Shown here: positions 12,301 through 21,781 of the stretch, one piece after another
Position numbering within the stretch: position 1 is the first letter of the stretch
Layout: the number at the start of each line of letters is the position of its first letter
NCBI GenBank assembly: GCA_029532415.1
Contig: JAQOTA010000069.1
Span: forward strand, 2,480,001 to 2,544,000
Direction: 5' to 3'
DNA: 64,000 nt
Source of the DNA: Marasmius tenuissimus
Taxonomy: Eukaryota > Basidiomycota > Agaricomycetes > Agaricales > Marasmiaceae
Position numbers and translations under genes: made by a program
Notes under the pieces: model-generated
Database searches by the model: none
Told to the model about the DNA's origin: nothing
Seen by the model: the letters and a program-made list of their open reading frames with translations, nothing else

Positions 12301-15300
12301 TTGCCATCTTCAACACACAATCGAATATAACGATATCGGATATCGATGTGCTTGGTTTGGCGTTCTTGAACCGGATTAGATGCAATGAAGATAGAGTCTT
12401 GATTGTCTCCGCAGATTGGAATAGGACCTAAGTCGATTCCAAGTTCAGAGAGTAGCGAGCTTATCCAGGAAGCTTGACAACTGCAATCCGACAGTGCCAT
12501 ATACTCAGCTTCAGTGGAAGAAAGAGCTACAGTCTTCTGGGCGTGTGATTGCCACGAGAAGATGCCGCCTGCTAACTTGAAGAAGTAGCCAGTAATCAAA
12601 CGGCGTTTGATGGGATCAGCAGCCCAATCCGAGTCTGTGAACGCAAGAGGACCTCCATCAGAGTCACCATCGTAGACGAGTGAATAATCTGATGTGCTAG
12701 CAAGATAGTGGCAGATGTAGAGTGCTTTATCGAGGTGTTCCTTTGTTGGATTAGAAGAGAACTGGGAAAGCTTTGTAACTGCATAGGCAATATCAGGACG
12801 TGTGCCCAGCATAATGTACAGAAGCGACCCAATCACAGACTGGAATCTGGAGCGAATGGCAGGATTGACTGGACCATCATTGGGAATTGGCACATAGCCA
12901 GCAGGTAAGGGCGTAGGAGCACCTTTCGCATTCTGCATCCCAAAACGTTCAAGGACTTTCTTCAGATAATCCTTCTGGTCAATCATGATCTTATTGCCTT
13001 CGCGACGAATGCTCATGCGGAGAAACTCGCTAGCATCGCCCATATCGCGGCATTCCCATCGAGCCATGAACTCGGCTTTCTTCTTGTCAGCAAAAGCTTT
13101 GTTAGGACCCATGAAGAGTGCATCGTCAACATATATGATCGCATACACAACTTCACCACTCTTCGGATCTTTGCAGATGAAGAGTCCAGCATCAGAAGTC
13201 AGGCGTTTGAAGCCTAGTACTTCCATGGACGAGCTGAGGGTTTGCCACCACTCAAGGGCAGCTTGCTTCAGTCCATATAATGCACGACGCAGGCGTAGTA
13301 CCTTATATTCTTGGCCCTTGACTTTGAAGCCTTCAGGTTGTTCCATGTAAATCTCCTCAACAAGATCACCATCAAGGAAGGCGTTCTTAACATCAACAGA
13401 GGTGATGTACCAGTTCTTGAGAGCTGTGAGAGCAAGCATCATTCGAACAGTCTCATAACAAACAACTGGAGAGAAGATCTCATCAAAGTCGACACCTTCG
13501 ACCTGAGAGAAACCCTTGGCAACAAGTCTAGCTTTCTTTCGACCATTCAACTTAACGTCGAAGACCCATCTATTTCTGATGGCTTTGCGACCTTTAGGCA
13601 AGTCACAGAGTTCAAAGACCTTGCGCTTACAAAGTGCCTCAAGTTCTTCGTGGCAAGTGCTCTTCCATTCCTTCTGTTGCTCAACAGGCAACTTTAGAAT
13701 ATCGCGGAGTGTCCACTGTCTGATATTAGAGAAATCAGGAGTATCGGACGTTGGAAGCAAATCGTGAACTGGAACAGCATTGTTCAACAGGTAAATCACG
13801 AATCCTACTCCCCCTTCTTGGGTCAGTCTTTCGACTACGCTTTCTTCCTCATGCGACTCAGTGCTTCCACTGGGTTCTGGAGCAGGTGGAGGCAGAAGTG
13901 GACCAGGAATCCCCTTTTTACCACCTTTGCCTTTCCTAGATCGCGAAGAGCTAGGACAATCAACTGGATGTGTAGGTTCTTTATCTCCAGTGACGTTTCT
14001 CCAAGTATTCTTATTTTCTAAGTCGCAAACAATCTCTGAGGGTCTATTTGGGTTCCGCTGTTCACCAAATATGTTTCCAGGTTGCGTTGTACCCTTCCGC
14101 TGCCTCGAAGACCGGCGTGGACCATCCACTGCTGGTGCAGGCGGAGGAACGACGGGTTCGCCTGGAGGCGTCGGAGGACCAGATTGAGGGAGTGGCACAT
14201 CCCCTGGCGCAGGGCCACCTGCAGGTTTGTCAACCTGAGGTTCTGATCTCTTAGAAGGTTCGGAGCGACGTCTGAGATCTGGGAACGGAGTATTGTCCCA
14301 ATCATCATCAGAGTCTTCATCTTCCGAAGGAATGTTGGGATTTTCACCCAAAGTAAAAGGTTCACTACCGACAGGTGTGAAGCCACGAGTTTTGGCATCA
14401 GGACACTTATTGTACAGCGTCTCATCAAACAGTGCAGTGCTACCTTTGAATGTAGAATTATTACTCCTCATGAACAGGAAGCCTTTCATTCCATCTTGGT
14501 AGCCGATGAAAGTCATCAACTCACTACGAGGAGCGAGCTTATTCTTCCTACGATCTTCAGGAATGAATACGTAGGCTGCACAACCCATAACTCGGAGATG
14601 TGAAACATCAGGTGCCTCGCCGTAAAGCATTTCGAATGGAGTTCACCAGCTCAATCATTGCACAGGAGTGCGATTGTAGAGGTGGACAGCGTGCACATGG
14701 CAGAATTCCCACCAGGACTGAGGCATGCAAGCTTCAAAGCAAAGAGCTTCAGCCTTCTCATGAATAGTCCTGTTGAATCGTTCAGCACGACCGTTTTGCT
14801 GTGGTGTATACGGTATGCTCTGATCCCTTTGGATCCCATACTCTTTCAGTACTGCATCAAACTTTTCTCCTTTGTACTCTCCCCCTTCATCGGACATCCC
14901 GGTCTTGACAACAGCATTGAACTGCATCTTGACCATAGTAAGGAAGTCCCTCAAAGCGGGTACTGCCTCGTCTTTTGTCTTGAGCTTGGAGGTCCAAACA
15001 TAGGACGTGCAGTCATCGAGAAAAGAGATGTAGTACTTGTACCGGTGATACGATTCAGCCGGGTACAACTTCAGATCCGAGTGTATGCGTTCAAACGGTT
15101 TAGAAGCTCTCGTTGTAGAGTTGGGGAACGATTTCTCATGCATCTTGCCTTCAGCACAACCACGACACAGAGGTGTCTTCTTAGTAGGCATCTTCAGGTC
15201 AAGTGGCAAACCTTGCATATGTTTCCGAGCTTTATTCAGGGCTTTATCCGATGGATGCCCAAAGTGTCTGTGCTCAATATCGTAGTCGACGTTGTAAACG

Positions 15301-18300
15301 ACCGACTTGGCCATTAAAACCTCAGCAGATGCTTTCCGCGAGTGTACCCAATAAATAGTTTGACCAGGCATATGAGGGTAGGAAACAAGCGACTGTCGTC
15401 GCTGTGATGAGTAGAAGGCTAACTTCTTCGCGTTTCCACGAATTGATAGACCATCTTGAAGGAACTCTCCCATTGATAGTAGACGTATGTCCAATTGAGG
15501 TATGTAATAGACAGGATAGAGACGCGAAACACGCTCAGCAAGTTTCCCGTCATGTCCTTCAACATTATGCTTAATGAAGACAGTGCCTTTACCCTTGATC
15601 TGTATAGGGTTGCCCTTATTTGCAGTATTTATGACAGGACCATCAAGCGATTCATATTCAGCAAAGTCATTCAAATCATTTGTGAAATGAGAGGAGGCAC
15701 CAGAATCAAGGAGCCAACCGTGTGCGTTGTTCACACTTTTCTTTCCCTTACATTGAGTACATCCCACAAAGTGGGTGGAAATAGCATTGCAATATGATAC
15801 AAGTGATGCCAGATCACTACGACTACGACGCGAACTACTGATACCAACTAGTTGTGTGCATTGCTGTAAGGTTGCATCAGCTTGGGAAAGCAGGTCAAGG
15901 CACGGTACTTGCCTGTCATCGTGGAACGATCCAAGGGAGACGTCATCCGGGACATCCTCTACTCCTGCAGCTTCGGCAATGTCGTTGTCAACATCATTAC
16001 TGAATAGAGAAGTCATATCATCTATACCACCGTCAGATCCCCAGTCCATCTCTACATCTTCTTCAGGATCAGTGCTGCGAGCACGTTTAGAAGAAGTAGA
16101 AGAAGGACATCCGGCTCCTTCATCTTCCGAATCGTCCTCCAGAACTCGCTTGGACGAGGAACCAGGCTTTGAGATACGATCCTGGAGCAAACGATTGGTG
16201 GCGGACGTGACGATCTGTTCAAACAGTTTGAGATGCCGCACCATCTTAGGGACACCAAGTCTGTCAGCAAGTGAATGTGCTTCACGTACATCATCAAATA
16301 CTGACTTGGAAGGCTTGAAGCCAGTGAAGGACTGCATGGCAGCCGGATTCTTCTTGACAGCGGGAGCGATAGTGCTGTCACAAGACTTGTCCCAGTGACC
16401 AGTGAAGTGTGCTGGGGGCGGAGATCCTCTAGCGCGGCTAGAAGGGGCACTGGCAATCTCGGCGCGCAAGGAGTTGTTGACTGTGTTCAACGCAATACGT
16501 TCTTTGCGGTCAGTGATTGAGGAGTAAGGACGAGCAGGAGGAGGGGAAGCAACGACGGATGTGTAGGATGCAAGATGGGAGTGACCATGAGACCGATTGT
16601 TACCGCTGTTACCGCCGGCGTTGCCGGGACCCTGGTGCTGGTTGATACCACCGCGGGTACCATGCTGCTGCTGCTTCTTCTTCTTACCCTTGTTCTGGTT
16701 TGAAGATTGGCGTTGCTGCTGCTGCTGTGGTGGACGGGTGTTGGTCTGCTGCTGATACCCACACTGCTGACGCTGCTGCTGCGGGCGTTGCTGCTGACCA
16801 AACGATGGTTCACGATTACCAGCACGCTTCACCGCAGAGAGGCGGTTGGCGAGCTGAGGGTTCTGGCGTTCGTACTCGACCATGATGGCGTCACGGACTT
16901 TCGAAACGGTGATGCAGTATTCATCCTCGGGATCCCTAACATAGTCGTGAAGGGATTTGGATGAGGCGGCGTCCCATTCAGGAGGAATAGCGGCAATGAG
17001 CAAGAGGGACTTGATCAACTCGGGGAGAACCACTCCTACCTCAGAGAGTCATTCGATGTAGGACTTGAACTTGGCGATGCCGGCTTGGGGATGAGAGGTG
17101 GTAAGTCTGAAAGAGACGAGTTTAACAAAGTCGCCATAGATGGCAGACAAAGTGGGCTCGCCGTAGGTGAGGTTCAGCTGTTCCCAAGCCTTTTCGGCGT
17201 TCATGTCCTTGATCGGACCGAAGACCTCCTTGGTGGTGGTGATCTGGATAATCCCCATGAGCTGGAGATCTTCCTTGTCCCAAGCAAGACTTTCCTTGAC
17301 CCAGGCAGCATGCTTTTTGGGAGGGACGGTGGCACGAGTAACAGGAGTAACCCCTGCAGGGCTAGTCACAGTGCCAAGGGGCATGGAAGGACGTGGTTTA
17401 TGGCCAGTGAAATGACCGTAAAGACCTTGGGTCTTACAAACAGCTTCCATCTCGCTGTAGTAGGTCTGTTTGAAGTTGGTGCCGTCGAAGCAACCAGAGA
17501 AGTATTTCTTAACGTCAAACATGATAGTAAGAGGTTGAGAGTTTGGTGTTGGATCTAGAAAAGACAGCATCAGCATGCGTCTAATCAACACAGGGAGCAG
17601 CCATCAAGGCACTATGCTCAACGAGGAGCATTGGATCCTTGAGATCCAATGTCGTCGAAGGACGTACATCAATGCCATAGATCAAGCACTCAATTAAGAG
17701 GTCGATGGCAACATGCAGGTCTAGCCTAGCTAGCCAATGACAGCAGCCTAGGGGCGCTCGTCGATGACAGCAGCCATTTAAGGCGCTCATCATTGTAGTC
17801 GGGCTAACCGTGGCCCATAACCTGATGAGCCGGCATGATGCCTAGCGCAGAGGACTACAACATGACTATACTACTACTTATCAGAGAGGAGTTTAGAGAG
17901 ATAGAGGCAAGACGTAGAAGCTCAAGCACACTGTAGATTCAGGTAGAGAACTACAAGCTTATATACATGTAAAGACAATAGAGTTACCATATAAGGACAA
18001 CAATAGAAATTGTACATATGAACATAATGGATAATGAAGAATAGAACAATAGCGAATGCATTGTCCCGCATAATACAATGGCGGGAAGTATGAACCGGGA
18101 CATCGGATATACCGGGATCTAATTATAGTCCACGGATTCAACAGCTAATTCGGTTTATTGTTCCCACAGCAGTACATGGAGCTCCTCAAGCCTGAGAACT
18201 TGAGTCCGAAGGACTGGGATTTCCCAAAGCTTCATTACTTCAGCCACCTGTTCGATGACATTCTGCAAAAGGGCGTGCTCCGGAACTTCAGTACTCGACT

Positions 18301-19255
18301 ATTCGAGAAGAAGCATGGCCCTCTTCGTGACATCTACCACCGACGGACAAACTTTAAGAATATTGCTCCTCAGGTTTGTTGACGTACCAATCAATCGTGA
18401 GATCCGTACCGACTCACAATTACCTTGGATACCGCAGATTCTCGATATACAGCATCAGATAGACATTTCCAATATCATTGCAAATGAGATAAAAGCAATG
18501 GAGCAATATCTGGCCCAGTTGAAGGCTCTCGAAGCGCCGCCTGAGGACAGCGAAGTACAAGAGAAGCTGGGTGGGGGGCACTACACCTTAGGGTCCAAGC
18601 TCAAACCGACCACGATCGGGGACTTCTGCCACCTCCACAACCTACCCAAAGTCAGGTTTCGTGTTGATCTCGGAGATTATATGTCGAAGCAATTGCAAGC
18701 GTACAAAAAACCCCTGCCGGATGGTCGTTGGATACAGCTCAAATCAGGTAACAAAGTGAGTAATCGCACAGCTCCTGCACGCAGTTTTATGAATAATCAT
18801 CGCAGATACGCCCATTCCAGTTTCTCAAGGTCAACTATGAGTCGTATCATACCTGGAAAATTGCAACAGACTACCTTCGGTGTAACCCCAATTTCTTTGG
18901 CCAGCCACGCTACAACTTCGTTATATTCACGGGGGCCATGGATGAGCCCGTATTCGCGCAGATCAAGCACTTGTTTGTATGTGAACTCGGAGGGACCAAG
19001 TATGCACTTGCTCTCGTTCAACCCTACAAGGTTGTCAATCTGTTACGCCGGCTGCGCTCCGATCGTGACTACGGACTCCTTCGAGTGAGGCGGGACTCAG
19101 AGTCAGAGTTTATTTGGGTTGATTCGATCATTCGCAGAGCCTTGGTTGTGGCATCGGACTCTATAGAAGATGAGAGGCTTGTGGTTGACACGATCGACTA
19201 CGATATGTTCCTGAGGGTGAAGAAGCATTGGCCGCAGTATACCGACAATCAATGA
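9360..19255 (+). CDS. Plavaka-type transposase of Plavaka-1, split by copia B in one intron
   Basis: This predicted DNA-cutting transposase belongs to the Plavaka clade of KDZ-type elements. The start at 9360 opens with a C2HC zinc motif (CPQC...H-x3-C). Coding blocks follow in order: PWRPFPSRFDYEVADLAL (about 9915), RTYDAYFCPLMDW and KFNG-like RFNGKEMERFVDEPWTAD (10157-10375), YADKNKLSSFGTAQGYPV (10510-10655), SADYEEQ, a C-rich CVICLIRG...YPCPRC segment (about 10960), DDLHFEDSGLWGAHLF (about 11270), PRWRNLNHLDAVTTMSLNDGSKHRD (about 11440), then after the copia insertion WDFPKLHYFSHLFDD...HGPLRDIYHR (18170-18370) and the C-terminal domain to 19255. Introns of about 50-70 nt separate the blocks; the join near 9550-9690 is unclear. 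No stop was seen inside the clear blocks, so only the 6.4-kb intron blocks a normal product. Confidence 0.85.
11814..12134 (-). repeat. 3' LTR of copia B (321 bp)
   Basis: On the element's own strand it starts TGTTGAATCCGTGG and ends CCGGCTCATCA. It is preceded by the polypurine tract GCGAGGGGGTG (12135 onward). A TATATAAGC promoter-like word lies at about 11949-11957 on the plus-strand complement. It differs from the 5' LTR at four sites. Confidence 0.95.
12177..17522 (-). pseudogene. copia B Gag-Pol polyprotein, about 1780 codons with three TGA stops
   Basis: One frame runs from MFDVKKYFSG (ATG at 17522) to the end of RNase H (12177). Gag has a Gln-rich and basic tract (about 16600-16830) and no CCHC knuckle. 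Protease: LLDSGASSHF near 15690. Integrase: HRHFGH...LCRGCAEGK zinc region near 15250-15160, FLDDCTSY, SDEGGEY and NGRAERFN as D,D,E. RT: KGFSQVEGVDFDEIFSPVV near 13500 and YVDD near 13120. RNase H: TDSDWAADP near 12640, SSTEAEYMA near 12500. Stops are TGA at 17049-17051 (Gag), 14655-14657 and 14643-14645 (end of integrase). Element A reads Arg at the same integrase place (SQRLRWLTP), so CGA to TGA is the simplest explanation. All catalytic residues are otherwise intact. Confidence 0.93.
17523..17809 (-). other. copia B leader between primer site and Gag
   Basis: About 290 bp of untranslated leader. The same leader is present in C (37497-37756) and D (43438-43721), with conserved words such as GGATCCAATGCTCC. 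No separate gene is supported. Confidence 0.7.
17810..17822 (-). promoter_or_regulatory. primer binding site of copia B, matching a half-tRNA-iMet
   Basis: Directly inside the 5' LTR, the element strand reads GGTTATGGGCC. Its complement GGCCCATAACC equals the anticodon stem-loop of initiator tRNA-Met (anticodon CAU). Drosophila copia and some fungal copia elements are known to be primed by a 5' half of tRNA-iMet cut in the anticodon loop. The same site is seen in D (43722-43734) and, slightly changed, in C (37486-37496). Function is inferred from position and match. Confidence 0.7.
17823..18143 (-). repeat. 5' LTR of copia B (321 bp)
   Basis: Same length and ends as the LTR at 11814-12134. 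Differences seen: C/T in the GACGCC/GATGCC and TTACCAG/TTATCAG words, G/A in AGGACGAC/AGGACAAC, and T/A in GGATATTG/GGATAATG (the 11814 copy is given first). Confidence 0.95.
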
Positions 19256-19536
19256 TGATGCGTTGCAGCAAGCGAAAACAAGGATGAGACGGTGCGCCTA
19301 TCATGAATCTCCTGTGCTATTGACATACTAGCTAACACTCATACATCAGCACACAGTAGCATGAGGAGCCTTTGAGATTCACAAATGAAAACATCATGTT
19401 CGTATGTTATCATTGAAGACACAAGTATTTGTCAATGCTGCCCCCACGCGAGGGACCAGTCTCAAATTTGTAGGACTATATAAGGTACGGTCTTCTGAGG
19501 ACCTTTTACCCATATCCTTTTCGTTCCTTTACTTCG

Positions 19537-21119
19537 ATGTCTCAGATACAGCGACCAAATCCTCGGTCGGCCAACGTGGAGCCCTCTGCATCTTCTGCCA
19601 GCTCCGCGAGACAGTCTCCCTCGAGTGCTAGTCTAAGCAACAACGATGGCGAAGAGGAGGAGGAGGAGGAGGAAGAAATTGACCTCGACGCTGAGATTCC
19701 TGCTGTCCAGATCGATCTGCCGGAAACTGGTGCTCTCTCAGAAGCAAGAGCACGAAAGGTATTCCATAATACTTCTCTCTTTGTTCCCATTTGGTGTTGA
19801 CTATTCTCCAATTTCAGCACATCGCGGACCTCCAGGCATACAGTGAAGCTTGGAGGGAGAAGGCCCATGAGCTCCTTACGGAGATTATGGTGCTCAAAGC
19901 TCGCCTCGCCAGAGGCTCTCGTCGTGGAAGAAGGTCAAAGGCTATTGTCACCCGCGATGCGCCCTATGAGCGAGACACAGTCCTTCGCTTTGGAAAGCAG
20001 TGGTGTGTCTTTGGATCACCGTGGTTGGATGCTGGTGCATTCGGGAAATACCCAACTACCTCCATGCCCCATCCCCAATCGCCTGCTCAATTTGAGACGG
20101 CGGAGTCTCACCTTCAAGGCACCATTGTACAGCTACATGAACTCCTTGGAGACGACAAACTCAGAGAGCTTGCGGCAGAAAGCAGTAGTTTCAGAAACGA
20201 GGTGAGGCTCACATTACGGCCTTATCTCTCTCACAATCACTGACTCAGAACAATGCAGTTTATCGCAAATATCAGCGTGCAACGCTCGAGCGGTATGACC
20301 CACATTCGGAACGGCGTCAGCAGCATCTTTCGTGAACTCAATGTCAACATACCAAAGGAACTCTGTCATGCTAACTGCTGGCAAGAACAAGCGAACAACG
20401 CTGACATGAAAAAGCTCCTCCAAGCTCCTCCCAACGCCCCCGGCTCCGGGAAAAGCCCCCTTTCTGTGGTTCCAGAAGTTGATAGAGGTCTCCGCTGGCT
20501 CTTCGAGCTCTTGGGCTGCCACGTTATTCAACTTTTACAACAACTGTGTCTTCAAGGGCCACAAGTCTTCCGTGAGCTCCACTGGAGACGATGATCCCGG
20601 CCTAAGTCAAGCAATGTTTGACCTTTCTCTCTGTGTGTATTTGAGCTATGACTTGATTCTCCGTTACTGATTGAAGTGACAGAACCCAACTCGAATCCTA
20701 CCACCTCCACCAACTTGGGTGTAGATGCTGGTATTGGTCCCTCTACCGACAAAAGCCACGCACCTGATGTCGCCACCTCTGGTACTCCCTCTCTCACTCA
20801 GATTCCTGCCGACGACAACGCCTCCCTCCCTCCTCCTGTCAACGAAAACACCAACGAAGGCGCAGCCTTAGAGCCTGCAGAGTCACGTAGCCCCTCTCCT
20901 GCCCTACCCGAGCCCTCTGATGGTGGTGTTCAAAGTGTACGTGGTGCCCATGGAGGTGCTCGTGGAGGTGCTCGTGGTGCTCGTGGCAGCGCTCGTGGTG
21001 CTCGTGGACGTGGTGCCAGCCATGTTGCTGTGAGTGCTGACCCCCCAGAAATAATTGACAGCGAGCCCACGGAAGGTCAAACAAAGCCAAAACGTAGCAC
21101 TCGCACCAAGAATAAGTAG
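19537..21119 (+). CDS. second gene of Plavaka-1: coiled-coil protein with RG-rich tail
   Basis: Function unknown; probably an element-encoded DNA-binding accessory protein. The ATG at 19537 begins a Ser-rich then poly-Glu/Asp N-terminus (19537-19757). An intron (GTATTC...TTTCAG) follows, then a helical coiled-coil block (HIADLQAYSEAWREKAHELL, from 19817) and a conserved block with GKQWCVFGSPWLDAGAFGKYP. A further exon (from about 20268, FIANISVQRSSGMTHIR) and a C-terminal part near 20480-20620 follow. The last block (20676-21119) ends in a GARGGARGARGSARGARGRG repeat and a basic terminus. The same order of blocks occurs in the gene at 50172-51996 of Plavaka-2. Compared with that gene, roughly 120 residues in the middle are missing here, and exon joins between 20380 and 20680 are uncertain. 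It lies 280 bp downstream of the transposase, same strand. Confidence 0.7.
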
Positions 21120-21318
21120 ACTAATATTTCTTCTATTGCGTAGTACATCATTATTTCTTGATTAAATACATTAGAGTAGGTGCTGGACGTAGCTTTAGCA
21201 GCTGTATGAGCCGTAGTTTTGCTTCAATCGAAGTATACATCGTGATGAGTCGTCAATTTGGCGTGGGCCAGCACGTGAGAGACCCTATATATAGTAGGTA
21301 CCCGTCTACAATAATATC

Positions 21319-21413
21319 GGGCATTTAGCCCAGTGGTTATAGCAAAAGAAAAACGACCTCATAAGACTGCCTCTTATAAGGCCTGGGGTTCGATTCCTGC
21401 CATTACCACTGGG
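21319..21413 (+). ncRNA. tRNA-like Pol III sequence inside Plavaka-1
   Basis: A perfect A-box (TAGCCCAGTGG, 21326-21336) and a perfect B-box (GGTTCGATTCC, 21387-21397) are present. A real tRNA is not supported: the acceptor GGGCATT has no partner at the 3' side and the T stem is poor. The unit is closed by an inverted repeat (CCCAGTGGTTAT with ATTACCACTGGG, one mismatch). It may be a decayed tRNA (anticodon-arm-like GCCTCTTATAAGGC) or a small tRNA-derived retroposon. Confidence 0.45.
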
Positions 21414-21712
21414 TAATAAGACAATAGTACTGACTAATAAGAGCTCGGTCAGTAAGATAAGATGTCCTTTTTCGTCACGCCTCTCATAATCACTTATCAG
21501 CTTGGCTCTTATCTGGCCGAGTCGGGATCCGACTCCCGCCTGATAAGGTCTTATCAGACCGACAAACCCCTTCCCGATAAGGCCTTGTCAGCCCAACAGC
21601 TCCGCCCTTATATCAATTCAGCTTGATTAATAAGTCCTCATAACGTACATGGCTCTTATTTACTCTTATGGGCGTTATAAGGCCTTACGTGAGGCGTAGA
21701 AAATTTCCGACA
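21414..21712. repeat. right subterminal motif region and terminal inverted repeat of Plavaka-1
   Basis: The stretch is dense in CTTAT/ATAAG words (AGATAAGATG, CACTTATCAG, CTCTTATCTGG, TGATAAGG, CTTATCAGACC, CGATAAGG, GTTATAAGG) and ends AAAATTTCCGACA. No gene is seen. The density and two orientations resemble the subterminal repeats that CACTA-type transposons use as protein-binding sites. Confidence 0.7.
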
Positions 21713-21781
21713 TAATTTGAAGTTCAACCACCACAACTCCATGGGGTATTACTTTTCAATCTCCCTATACTTCCATTCCTT

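Larger units (their letters stand above)
11814..18143 (-). mobile_element. copia B: full-length Ty1/copia retrotransposon, 6330 bp
   Basis: Two 321-bp LTRs (11814-12134 and 17823-18143) bound a single Gag-Pol frame on the minus strand, and the 5-bp duplication GCTAA (11809-11813, 18144-18148) flanks them. By eye the LTRs differ at four positions, about 1.2 percent, so the insertion is young. Its Gag-Pol frame is open except for three TGA codons. Copies of the same family in the window are C (37165), D (38564-44057) and E (63057 onward). Confidence 0.97.
11769..18169 (+). other. transposase intron carrying the copia B insertion
   Basis: The donor GTAAGC follows the codon TCA at 11768, and the acceptor TTCCCACAG ends at 18169 before CAGTACATGG. 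The intron spans 6401 nt. Subtracting copia B (6330) and one 5-bp duplication leaves 66 nt, a normal size for this gene. The duplicated target GCTAA followed by T forms a CTAAT branch-point-like word, which is present on both sides of the insertion. Confidence 0.85.
5363..21712 (+). mobile_element. Plavaka-1: KDZ-type DNA transposon with cargo gene, interrupted by copia B
   Basis: The ends are inverted repeats TGTCGGAAATTTT (5363-5375) and its complement AAAATTTCCGACA (21700-21712). Each is flanked by TA (5361-5362, 21713-21714). Inside lie a Plavaka-type transposase (9360-19255), a downstream second gene (19537-21119), and a divergent gene on the other strand (5625 to about 7715) that the second copy in this window (49612-55989) does not have. 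Removing copia B and its duplicated 5 bp leaves about 10.0 kb. Subterminal regions on both sides are rich in GATAAG/CTTATC-type words. The assignment of both ends to one element is inference: only one left-type and one right-type terminus were found, and they match each other better than they match Plavaka-2. Confidence 0.8.

Noticed and set aside
14655..14657. The TGA shared by copia B and D as a programmed stop or readthrough signal
   Set aside because: Element A has Arg there, and both copies lie in the converted block with a second TGA four codons on; mutation is simpler.
14658..15317. 219-residue plus-strand ORF, repeated at 39789-40448
   Set aside because: It is the antisense shadow of the copia integrase; the match reflects the identical DNA block, not a gene.
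21319..21413. Functional tRNA gene
   Set aside because: A and B boxes are good but the acceptor stem does not pair and the T stem is weak; kept only as tRNA-like.
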